From Deltaproteobacteria bacterium (lineage in GTDB: Bacteria; Myxococcota_A; UBA9160; UBA4427), in the NCBI GenBank assembly GCA_019310385.1, contig JAFDEK010000024.1, positions 1 through 42,134 on the forward strand: a stretch of 42,134 bases of DNA, given 5' to 3'. The translations under genes and the position numbers were made by a program. A model generated the notes under the pieces. The model worked only from the letters and a program-made list of their open reading frames with translations, made no database searches and was not told the DNA's origin. Positions 24,919-31,864 of this stretch are shown here, in pieces (the stretch's first letter is position 1; the number at the start of each line of letters is the position of its first letter).

Positions 24919-25137
24919 ATGGCAGCACGTAAGAAGAAGAAGGCGGCTCGCCGCCGCGTAGGCAAGCCCGCCGAGCTCATCATCTCGAAGGCTCGCACCA
25001 AGAACGCGGTCAAGAAGTGCAATGTTGGCGGCGAGTTCTACGGCGCCCTCGACGCTGTGGTTCGCGACCTGATCAAGGCCGCCGAGGTGCGCGCCGTTGG
25101 GAACAAGCGCAAGACCCTGAAGGCCGTCGACCTCTAG
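24919..25137 (+). CDS. Bacterial histone-fold protein with a basic N-terminal tail
   Basis: The 72-residue product starts with a strongly basic tail (MAARKKKKAARRRVGK) and continues with what looks like a single histone fold: helix 1 about 18-33, a long helix 2 about 38-60, loop 2 and a very short helix 3. The end NKRKTLKAVDL matches the L2/helix-3 region of archaeal histones (GRKTIKAEDI in HMfB): Arg64, Thr66 and Asp71 keep the R-x-T-x4-D spacing that there makes the R-T pair and Arg-Asp salt bridge. Short bacterial histones of this kind, as in Bdellovibrio, coat DNA as major chromatin proteins. GGGAGG lies seven bases before the ATG, a good promoter is upstream and a terminator follows, so it is monocistronic and perhaps abundant. 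Another small basic nucleoid protein is the alternative. Confidence 0.78.
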   Translation: MAARKKKKAARRRVGKPAELIISKARTKNAVKKCNVGGEFYGALDAVVRDLIKAAEVRAVGNKRKTLKAVDL

Positions 25138-25179
25138 CTCGTGTAGTAGCAGAGAGACGCCGACCTACAGGCGAAACAG

Positions 25180-25210
25180 GGCCCGCCGGGATTCATCCTG
25201 GCGGGCCTTT
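25180..25210. terminator. Bidirectional terminator between histone-like and CocE genes
   Basis: GGCCCGCC (25180-25187) pairs with GGCGGGCC (25200-25207); three more pairs extend the stem to 11 bp around a loop ATTCAT. TTT follows on the plus strand. The stop codon of the convergent hydrolase (25193-25195) is inside the hairpin. Confidence 0.8.
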
Positions 25211-27112
25211 CGCTTGGGGCGTGGCTTGGGGCGTGGCAGCGGGCGTGGCATGAGGCGCGTCGCGCGCCGTGCCCGCGACAGGCAGACCGCCGACGACGGG
25301 CAGAACGAGGTGGGAGGGACGGTCGGGGTCGTGAAACAGCGTCTGCCGGGTCGGTCGGGGGGACTGCGCGGCGTCTCCTGAGACCGAGTCGCCTGCGGCC
25401 GGACCGCGGGCGAAGCGGGGGAAGCTCGCCGAGGCCACCTCGAGCCGGATCCGGTGGCCCCGGCGAAATCGCCACGCGCAGGCCCAGAGGTCGATCTCGA
25501 GGGCTTTGTCGGCATTCCGCGTCGGCTGTCCCGCGTCCTTCGCATCCTCCCTCGCATCGTCCGTCGCATCTTTCGTCGCATCTACGAGGTCGGCTGGCTG
25601 GCGGCAGCGAAGGATGCCCTCGCACAGGTTCAGCGCCGAGCCGTCCGGGGCGAGGTCCACCAGCTTCGCGGTGAAGTCGGCGTCTTCGGTGTTTCCGGCG
25701 TCGTCGAGGGCGTGGAGCACGAGCTTCACTCTGCCTGCGATTTCGAGCTCCTCTTCCAGTCCTTCCCCGGTGAAACGGACGAGGTCGCTGCGACCATCGA
25801 GGGGGCTCTGCTCTGCGGCTCCGTCGCCGCGTCCCCAGAGTCGCGACGAGAAGAAGGCTCCACCCACGCTGGGCACCGGGTCCTCCCCGTCCGACTCGAA
25901 TCGAGTCGGCGCTTCGTCCGCTGCCGGCGGATCCCAGGAGAGTGCGCCGGTGGGGCCGTGCAGCTCTTCCCTTCCCCCACTTCCCCCCTCTTCCCCACCG
26001 GCTCGCAGATAGAGAGCGCAACTGCGAGTCTCCGGTGGCGGCCACGCGGACGAGCTTCTCCACTCGTCTCCGCCGCCCATGAAGAAGCGCACTGGCATAC
26101 CCGGAAGTGCTTCTGCCCCGGAAGCGGACTCCGCGTCCGCCGGTGCGCCCGCCAGATGATGGTCGAGGAAGCTCAGGGTCTCGCGCAGGGAGACGCCCAG
26201 AAATCCCCGCTTCAGGCTGCGCCAGCGCGGGTGCGCTGCGTGCCCGTGGCTCCAGGGCCCGATGACCAGGCGCGGCGCCCTGGGGCCGGCGCCGCGAGTC
26301 CGCTCCAGGAGCTCAGCGTGGTCGTGCAGCTGCGGGCCGAGAAAGAAGTCGTACCAGCCCGCGATCAGCAAGCTGGGGGGCGGTCGATCGGGTAGGCGGG
26401 CCGCCAGTCCTTCCCAGTAGGCGTCGCGCTGCGGGTGGTCGATCCAGTCGCGGAACCAGTCGATGCGACGCAGGGCGACGCGGTCGGACTCACGTATGGG
26501 TCGATGGCGCAGGCCCCGGTCGAGGTCGATGTGGCCTCTGGGGGTCGTGACGCGATCGCCGACCCGCGTCGCCCAGTCGAGGGCGGTCGCGAGGGAAAAG
26601 GCGCCGCCTGGGTGGAAGGCGGGGTAGAGATCGGCGGCTCCCATCACGACCACCAGGGCCTGGACTCGATCGGGTGCCGCGGAGAGGGCCGCCCACGCGG
26701 CGTGGCCGCCGTAGCTCGAGCCCACGAGTCCGATGCCGCCGCTGCCCCAGGGCTGCTGGAGGATCCAGGCGAGGGTCTCGGCGCCGTCCCGTGCTTCGTT
26801 CGCGAAAGGGACGAAGGACCCCTCCGAGTCCCAGCGCCCTCGCACGTCCTGGACGACGGCGTGGTAGCCCGCCTCGGCGATGAGCCGCCCCAGCAGCATG
26901 TCCCGGCTCAGCTCTCCCCCGCTGCCATGGGGAGTGCGAATCAACACCGTCGGCGCGTCGTTACCGTGGAGGGGCGAAAAAACGCGGGTGGCAAGCCGGA
27001 CGCCGTCCTCCATGGCGATCCACGAGCTCTCGTGCCGCACCCTGCAGCGTCTGGGGGGGAGGGCGAGCACAGAGCGGGCGAGTCCGGTGGAGAGCTCGGC
27101 GAGCTTCGGCAT
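25193..27112 (-). CDS. CocE/NonD-family hydrolase (X-Pro dipeptidyl-peptidase-like)
   Basis: This 639-residue enzyme matches the CocE/NonD family of serine hydrolases, which split esters or peptides with an X-Pro-type N-terminus. Residues 30-320 are the alpha/beta-hydrolase core: Ser133 in LVGSSYGGHAAW, Asp255 in AGWYDFFLG and His289 in GPWSHGHAAHP form the triad, and VQDVRGRWDSEGSF is the usual oxyanion region. The C-terminal jelly-roll (about 365-610) contains WRFRRGHRIRLEVASASFPRF. Between strands, residues 511-526 (DATK DATD DARE DAKD) are four tetrapeptide repeats, and the tail HATPAATPQATPQA is another; both come from 12-bp DNA repeats. No export signal is clear. Its start overlaps the stop of the DUF6178 gene by ATGA, so the two are coupled. 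Confidence 0.88.
   Translation of the reverse strand: MPKLAELSTGLARSVLALPPRRCRVRHESSWIAMEDGVRLATRVFSPLHGNDAPTVLIRTPHGSGGELSRDMLLGRLIAEAGYHAVVQDVRGRWDSEGSFVPFANEARDGAETLAWILQQPWGSGGIGLVGSSYGGHAAWAALSAAPDRVQALVVVMGAADLYPAFHPGGAFSLATALDWATRVGDRVTTPRGHIDLDRGLRHRPIRESDRVALRRIDWFRDWIDHPQRDAYWEGLAARLPDRPPPSLLIAGWYDFFLGPQLHDHAELLERTRGAGPRAPRLVIGPWSHGHAAHPRWRSLKRGFLGVSLRETLSFLDHHLAGAPADAESASGAEALPGMPVRFFMGGGDEWRSSSAWPPPETRSCALYLRAGGEEGGSGGREELHGPTGALSWDPPAADEAPTRFESDGEDPVPSVGGAFFSSRLWGRGDGAAEQSPLDGRSDLVRFTGEGLEEELEIAGRVKLVLHALDDAGNTEDADFTAKLVDLAPDGSALNLCEGILRCRQPADLVDATKDATDDAREDAKDAGQPTRNADKALEIDLWACAWRFRRGHRIRLEVASASFPRFARGPAAGDSVSGDAAQSPRPTRQTLFHDPDRPSHLVLPVVGGLPVAGTARDAPHATPAATPQATPQAKGPPG
25212..25259 (-). 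repeat. Four 12-bp units in the CocE C-terminal tail
   Basis: Units at 25212, 25224, 25236 and 25248, the first two identical, encode ATPx tetrapeptides on the minus strand. The array ends just before the stop codon region. Confidence 0.9.
25536..25583 (-). repeat. Four 12-bp units in a CocE surface loop
   Basis: Units at 25536, 25548, 25560 and 25572 share TCGCATC and encode the DAxx tetrapeptides of residues 511-526. The reading frame is kept throughout. Confidence 0.9.
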
Positions 27113-28317
27113 CAGCGGGCGACGGGGTCCTCGCCGTCCCCCTGCTCGCCGTCCTCCTGGATGTCGGCCTCCAGGGGCGGCGGGCGCACGGCTTCCGGGT
27201 CGAGGCTGGCGCCGACCCGGAACAGACGCTCCAGCGTGGCTCGCCGCAGCACCTCTGGCAGGCCGAGGTGGTTCTGCGTAGCGACGTACTCGAGGCCGCT
27301 GCTTGCCACGATGGCGACCTTCTCGATTGCGGCGGGCAAGGTGTCGGCGTCGCCCAGGGGCATGCGATCCGCGATGGCGACCTTGTTCGCCATGGAGACG
27401 AAGGCGAAGAAGAATGCGCTCCGTTCACCCTCGTCGAGCTCGCCGGCGGCTCGGAAAATGGCGAGCTGACGCTTTCCCACGGCGGGCAGCTCGGGCATCC
27501 ATACCGGAAGGTGCCAGGCCTCGATGTCGAGGGGGTGGCTCGCCGCTGGAATCTCGCCGCGCTGATCCGGACGGACGAAGCCGTAGATGCGCATCGCTTC
27601 GTCCCACGCCGGGAAGCCGAGCTCCTCGAGGCGCCCCGTGCGCCAGCGCAGGGCCCACTCTCCGAGATCACTCTCGAGTTCCCAGATGGCGCCCTGGAGC
27701 ATGCGAAAGTAGAGCCAGTAGTCGCGGCGGAAGAGGACGCTGAGCAGACGCAGCAAGGGTGCGATGTCGTCGGCGGGATCTCTCGGCACCAGGTAGAACT
27801 GCCCGTCGAGGGTCTGACCACCTTCGGGCGGTTGCCAGCTCTCGTCGTCGTTGGGCTTCAAGCTCACCTCGACCGCAGCGCGCAGATAGAGGACGACGAG
27901 CTCGGTATCGAGGATCTGGGCGCTGCGCAGGAGGGTCTCTTCACCGGCCTCGGCGAACACCGCCAGCCAGCTCTCGAAGCTCCGGGCGACCGGCGTCATG
28001 CCCTGCCACACGTCGAGATCGACGCAGGCCGCGATCTGCTCGGGGGTAGCGTATTCCATGAGCCAGCTCGCATCCGAGATCCCGGTGGCTTTCACCGTGA
28101 AGCAGAGCTCCGCTTCGGGGATGAGGGGAATGACCGCCTCGGGCTCGGGCGTGAGCTCCAGGATGGCGGTGCGCTTGGAGAGGGGCGCCTCGCAGACCAG
28201 GCGCACCTGCTCGTCCAGGGGCAGCCCCGCGAGCAGCTCATTGGCTTCGCGCTTGTTGCGGCTGGCAAGGGCGAGAACGTGCCTGGCCTCGGAAGGGGTG
28301 CTCGGCCGGCTCTCCAT
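27112..28317 (-). CDS. DUF6178-family protein
   Basis: The 401-residue product resembles the DUF6178 family, found mostly in delta-type proteobacteria and of unknown function. Typical segments are NELLAGLPLDEQVRLVCEAPLSKRTAILEL, PLIPEAELCFTVKATGISDASWLMEYATPEQIAACVDLDVWQG and the later DYWLYFRMLQGAIWELESDLGEWALRWR. It is helical, with no signal peptide, membrane helix or known catalytic motif, so a cytosolic scaffold or regulatory role is possible but unproved. The C-terminus is acidic (ADIQEDGEQGDGEDPVAR). I chose the ATG at 28317 because the frame further upstream is repeat sequence. It overlaps the CocE-type hydrolase by ATGA and is divergent from the Nudix gene. Confidence 0.72.
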   Translation of the reverse strand: MESRPSTPSEARHVLALASRNKREANELLAGLPLDEQVRLVCEAPLSKRTAILELTPEPEAVIPLIPEAELCFTVKATGISDASWLMEYATPEQIAACVDLDVWQGMTPVARSFESWLAVFAEAGEETLLRSAQILDTELVVLYLRAAVEVSLKPNDDESWQPPEGGQTLDGQFYLVPRDPADDIAPLLRLLSVLFRRDYWLYFRMLQGAIWELESDLGEWALRWRTGRLEELGFPAWDEAMRIYGFVRPDQRGEIPAASHPLDIEAWHLPVWMPELPAVGKRQLAIFRAAGELDEGERSAFFFAFVSMANKVAIADRMPLGDADTLPAAIEKVAIVASSGLEYVATQNHLGLPEVLRRATLERLFRVGASLDPEAVRPPPLEADIQEDGEQGDGEDPVAR

Positions 28318-28355
28318 TGCTGCGACCCTAGCGCAGTGCCCCCGCGCCCGGAACG

Positions 28356-28445
28356 GAATCGCGGGCAACCGGAGCCTTGGGCTCCGCCTGCCTGGGCGAG
28401 GAATCGCGGGCAACCGGCGCCTTTGGCTCCGCCTGCCTGGGCGGG
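28356..28445. repeat. 45-bp tandem duplication between DUF6178 and Nudix genes
   Basis: Two units, 28356-28400 and 28401-28445, differ at only about four bases. Each starts GAATCGCGGGCAACCGG and ends TCCGCCTGCCTGGGC. They sit in the divergent promoter gap. The outer arms GCGCCTTTGG and the like give a weak hairpin. Confidence 0.9.
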
Positions 28446-28499
28446 GAACAAGCGTCTGGCGCTGCCAGGGCCTTGCGGCGCCGGCCCGCGGGTCTCGAT

Positions 28500-29126
28500 A
28501 TGGTGTCGAGCGTGCCGACTCTCGATCTCGTCCGGCGAAATCTGGCATCCCACGAGCCTGTACTCCTCCCCGTGGAGGGCAAGCGGCAGGCCGCGGTGGC
28601 GATGGTGCTGCGGGAGGGCGAGGCCTCGCCCGAGCTGCTCTTCATCGAACGCGCCCACCACGCCGGCGATCCCTGGTCGGGTCACATGGCCTTTCCGGGT
28701 GGACGAGTCGAGAGCGCGGACGGCTCGGCGCGCCAGGCGGCGGAGCGCGAGACCCTCGAAGAGGTGGGCGTCTCGCTGGGTGTCGCCGATTACCTCGGGC
28801 GCGTCGACGACGTGCAGGGACACGCCGCGGCCGCGGCCCGGGACATGGTGATCTCCGCTCACGTCTATCAGCTGCTCGAGCCCAGCGAGTTGGTTCCCAA
28901 CTACGAGGTCCAGGAGGCTTTCTGGTTTCCCCTGGCGGGGCTGCTCGACGACGCGCGCCACGTGGTTCACGCCATCGACCTGCCCGGTCGCGGAGCCCGC
29001 TTTCCCGGGATCCTGGTCGGCGTGCCCGAGCGTCACGTCGTCTGGGGGCTGACCTACCGCTTCCTCGAACTCTTCTTCGAGATCGTCGGCCGCCCCCTGC
29101 CACCTCGCTGGCACGACTTTGGCTGA
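28500..29126 (+). CDS. Nudix hydrolase, CoA-pyrophosphatase-like
   Basis: This 208-residue Nudix protein is closest in layout to NudL-type coenzyme A pyrophosphatases, which cleave CoA or its derivatives to 3',5'-ADP and phosphopantetheine. The Nudix box is at 67-91: FPGGRVESADGSARQAAERETLEEVGV, with the REtxEExG core at 83-90 that binds Mg. AHHAGDPWSGHMAFPGG just before it is the usual CoA-branch lead-in. The C-terminal HVVWGLTYRFLELFFEIVG is also typical. The ATG at 28500 is chosen because the upstream part of the frame is the 45-bp repeat. It is followed by the DUF815 gene 80 bp on, same strand. Confidence 0.87.
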   Translation: MVSSVPTLDLVRRNLASHEPVLLPVEGKRQAAVAMVLREGEASPELLFIERAHHAGDPWSGHMAFPGGRVESADGSARQAAERETLEEVGVSLGVADYLGRVDDVQGHAAAAARDMVISAHVYQLLEPSELVPNYEVQEAFWFPLAGLLDDARHVVHAIDLPGRGARFPGILVGVPERHVVWGLTYRFLELFFEIVGRPLPPRWHDFG

Positions 29127-29206
29127 AAATGCGGGCTGAGACGGCGGGGGCTGAGAGGGTGGATCGCCTCGGCAAACGCTGCGCGTGCAGTCTACAATCG
29201 GCAGCC

Positions 29207-30148
29207 ATGGGTCGCCTGGCCAGACTGCTCGCCCGTCTCGAACGCATTCTCGCGCTCTCGGAAAGCCTGCTCGCGGAGCTCACCGGGCCGGCCTTCGACG
29301 AGGCCCTGCTCGAGAATTGCCGCGCCTTTCGCTGGGACTCCGAGCGCGGGCCCGGTCGCCTCGTTCCAGTGCCCGAGCCGGCGCGCTTCGACCTGGGCGA
29401 TCTCGTCGGCGTCGACGGCGCCGTTGCGAACCTCGTGCGCAATACCGAGCAGTTCCTGCACGGGCTCCCCTTCAATCACGTGTTGCTCTACGGCGACCGC
29501 GGAACCGGCAAGTCCTCGGCGGTAAGGGGGCTGCTCGAGCGATTCGGCGGGCAGGGACTGCGCCTCGTGGAGGTCGAGAGGCGCGACCTCGTGCACCTGC
29601 CGCGCGTGCTCGCCGCGATCCGCCAGTACGGAGCCGGGCGAGGATACGCATCTCGCGCCCTCGCGGGCGCCGGGCGAGCGCGCTTCGTGATTTACTGCGA
29701 CGACCTCTCTTTCGGGCCGGGCGAGTCGGGATATCGCGAGCTCAAGGCCGTGCTCGAGGGCAGCATCGACGCACCGCCCGAGAACGTGTGCCTGGTGGCC
29801 ACCAGCAACCGTCGTCACCTCGTTCCGCAGACCATGGCGGACAACCGGGCGGCGGAGCTCGACGAGCAGAACGAGCTGCACCTCGGCGAGGCGCTCGAGG
29901 AGAAGCTCGCCTTGTCGGATCGCTTCGGGCTGAAGATCGGCTTCTACTGCTTCGACCAGGCGACCTATCTCGCCATCGTCGAGCACTATCTCGTGCGCGA
30001 GGAGATCGGCCTCGGTCTCGAGGAGGTGAGAGAAGAGGCCCTGCGCTGGGCCCAGCGCAACGCCTCCCGCACGGGCCGAAGCGCCCGGCAGTTCGTCAAC
30101 GACCTGGCAGGCCGCCGGGCCCTCGAAAAGAAGCGGGCCCGGCCGTGA
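29207..30148 (+). CDS. DUF815-family AAA+ ATPase
   Basis: The 313-residue protein belongs to DUF815 (PF05673), AAA+ ATPases of unknown client. Walker A GDRGTGKSS is at 96-104, Walker B FVIYCDDLSF at 160-169 and the sensor region VATSNRRHLVPQ at 197-208. ENELHLGEALEEKLALSDRFGLKIGFY is the family's long linker. Family members usually have only a short loop before Walker B; here residues 141-157 (YGAGRGYASRALAGAGR) are an insertion encoded by a copy of the dispersed GAGGATACGC repeat. The ATG at 29207 gives the normal N-terminal helix. Its C-terminus runs into a hairpin that contains the stop codon. It is 79 bp behind the Nudix gene and convergent with the serine-palmitoyltransferase-like gene. 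Confidence 0.86.
   Translation: MGRLARLLARLERILALSESLLAELTGPAFDEALLENCRAFRWDSERGPGRLVPVPEPARFDLGDLVGVDGAVANLVRNTEQFLHGLPFNHVLLYGDRGTGKSSAVRGLLERFGGQGLRLVEVERRDLVHLPRVLAAIRQYGAGRGYASRALAGAGRARFVIYCDDLSFGPGESGYRELKAVLEGSIDAPPENVCLVATSNRRHLVPQTMADNRAAELDEQNELHLGEALEEKLALSDRFGLKIGFYCFDQATYLAIVEHYLVREEIGLGLEEVREEALRWAQRNASRTGRSARQFVNDLAGRRALEKKRARP
29634..29662 (+). repeat. Repeat copy inside the DUF815 gene
   Basis: The 29 bases match 34705-34733 at 27 positions and contain the GGGCGAGGATACGC core of the dispersed family. The copy is in frame, just before the Walker B strand. Confidence 0.85.
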
Positions 30149-30164
30149 TCCGACCGGGCCCGCT
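30132..30164. terminator. Hairpin around the DUF815 stop codon
   Basis: AGCGGGCCCGG (30132-30142) pairs perfectly with CCGGGCCCGCT (30154-30164). The 11-base loop holds the TGA stop (30146-30148). No U-tract follows, so it may slow transcription or protect the 3' end of either convergent mRNA rather than act as a classic terminator. Confidence 0.55.
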
Positions 30165-30204
30165 CGAAGCATGAGGTGCCCGCCGCTGCGTAGCGGCCAA
30201 CCTG

Positions 30205-31473
30205 CTAGATGACGTTCAGCTCCCGGCCCACCTTGGCGAGGGCCGCGAGGGCCATGTCGAGGTGCTCGAGGGTGTGGGTCGCCATGTAGGAGGTCCGGAT
30301 CATCGCCTGGCCGGCCGGCACGGCGGGCGGCACCACGGGATTGGCGAAGACCCCCTCTTCCTGGAGCCGAATGGCCATGCTGAAGGTGGTGAACTCGTCA
30401 CCCACCAGCAGCGGGATCACGGGGGAATCCGAATTACCGGTGTCGAAGCCGAGATTGTCGAGCTCCCGCTTCATGTAGGCCGTGTGGTCCCACAGCTGCT
30501 TGCGGCGCTCGGGCTCCCGCTCGACGATCTCGAGGGCCTTCATGACCGCGGCCGCCATGGCGGGCGGCGGCGCCGCCGAGAAGATCTGCGAGCGGGCGTG
30601 GTGCTTGATGAAGTCGATCACGATCTGGTCGCCCGCGATGAAGCCGCCAACGGTCGCCAGGGATTTCGAGAAGGTCCCCATGATGAGGTCGACCTCGTTC
30701 TCGAGACCGAAGTGCTCCGCCGTACCCCGGCCGTTCTCGCCCAGCACCCCGAGGCCGTGTGCGTCGTCGACCATCAGCCGGGCGCCGTATTCGTTCTTGA
30801 GCCGAACCAGATTGGGCAGATCGCAGAGATCGCCCTCCATGGAGAAGACGCCGTCGACGACGATCAGGCGCGCCTTTTCATCAGCGGTGCGCGCCAGCTT
30901 GCCTTCGAGGTCTTCCATGTCGTTGTGCTTGTACTTGAGCGACTTGCCGAAGCCCAGGCGCACGCCATCGATGATCGAGGCGTGGTTGAGTGCGTCCAGG
31001 AAGGCCACGTCATGGCGTCCGATGAGGCACGACAAGACCCCGACGTTGACCTGGTAGCCGGTCGAGAAGGTGAGGGCCGATTCGGTCCCCATGAACTCGG
31101 CGAGCCGCTCCTCGAGCTCGGTGTGGATGTCGAGGGTCCCGTTGAGCAGGCGCGACCCGGCACAGCCGGTTCCGTAGCGCGCCAGGGCCTCAGCGGCGGC
31201 GGCCTTTACCTCGGGGTGATTGGTGAGGCCCAGGTAATTGTTCGACCCCAGCATCACGACCTTCTGGCCGTCCATGGTGACGACCGGCTCCTGGGGCGAG
31301 GAAATGTTGCGGAAATAGGCGTAGAGGTTCGCCGAGCGCAGCTCGCGCACGAGGCGGTACTCATCGCACTTCTGAAAGATGTCCACGGCATCTCCTCCGC
31401 GAGTCAGATCTTCCCGTCGCGGAATGGGCGCGACGTGGTCGTTGATCCCAAGAGCCTTGCTTTCCATCAGCAT
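30205..31473 (-). CDS. Serine palmitoyltransferase-like alpha-oxoamine synthase
   Basis: This 422-residue PLP enzyme belongs to the alpha-oxoamine synthases (BioF, KBL, HemA, SPT). The long N-terminal part (DIFQKCDEYRLVRELRSANLYAYFRNISS) and RYGTGCAGSRLLNGTLDIHTELEERLAEF favour bacterial serine palmitoyltransferase, which joins serine and an acyl-CoA to make 3-ketosphinganine, the first step of sphingolipid synthesis; KBL or BioF are less likely. PLP lysine Lys270 is in GTFSKSLATVGGF, and His164 (NHAS), Asp236 and His239 (VDDAHG) are the cofactor contacts. I chose the ATG at 31473, preceded by GGGGTGGAA; a GTG at 31482 is possible. No ketosphinganine reductase gene is next to it. The MlaA/MlaC genes follow on the far side of a 391-base gap. 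Confidence 0.8.
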   Translation of the reverse strand: MLMESKALGINDHVAPIPRREDLTRGGDAVDIFQKCDEYRLVRELRSANLYAYFRNISSPQEPVVTMDGQKVVMLGSNNYLGLTNHPEVKAAAAEALARYGTGCAGSRLLNGTLDIHTELEERLAEFMGTESALTFSTGYQVNVGVLSCLIGRHDVAFLDALNHASIIDGVRLGFGKSLKYKHNDMEDLEGKLARTADEKARLIVVDGVFSMEGDLCDLPNLVRLKNEYGARLMVDDAHGLGVLGENGRGTAEHFGLENEVDLIMGTFSKSLATVGGFIAGDQIVIDFIKHHARSQIFSAAPPPAMAAAVMKALEIVEREPERRKQLWDHTAYMKRELDNLGFDTGNSDSPVIPLLVGDEFTTFSMAIRLQEEGVFANPVVPPAVPAGQAMIRTSYMATHTLEHLDMALAALAKVGRELNVI

Positions 31474-31864
31474 TGGTTCCACCCCGAATTGTATGACGGA
31501 AACACTAAGAGTCCGAGTATCCGTCGGCGGTTCAATCCGGGAGATCCCAAAGGGGGGTGGTGGGGAGGGGACGCGGTTTCCTTCGTCCTGTGAGGGATCT
31601 CCAGCTTACCGCAGGCTTCCCAGGGGTCGCACAAGTGAATTGCCCCCCCGGGTCAGCCTACGGAATTGTTCTTTGCCTGCTCTTGCTTCTCGGATGAATT
31701 TGCCGCCGGGTTGAGGTGGAGTTGCCTGTGCTCGGAAGTCGAGTCGCCTCTTCTATTGATTACCCCGGGGGATGCAATGCGAGAACCAGCAGAGCGCCCA
31801 GGGACGCGATCCCGCCCTGCTCACGGCCCTCGAGTCGGTTAGAGTGCGGCAACCGGGGGGAATC
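31474..31864. other. 391-base divergent promoter gap, with a G-run cluster
   Basis: No gene is seen between the divergent SPT-like and mlaA genes. A dense run of guanines at 31552-31570 (six, then two, four and four Gs) and a C7 run near 31645 are notable. TACAAT just upstream of the SPT start is a possible -10. I see no convincing mlaA promoter. Confidence 0.45.

Noticed and set aside
27998..29206. N-terminal extension joining the Nudix region to the DUF815 gene
   Set aside because: The frame is open, but the part over the Nudix gene is its shadow; the DUF815 N-terminal helix starts at the ATG at 29207.
30205..31473. BioF partner for bioA
   Set aside because: The N-terminal extension and the GTGCAGSRLLNGTLDIH motif fit serine palmitoyltransferase better, and the gene is 10 kb from bioA on the other strand.
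31520..31550. tRNA-like T-arm (GGTTCAATCC)
   Set aside because: The flanking bases do not form a T-stem, and no acceptor, D or anticodon arm can be drawn around it.
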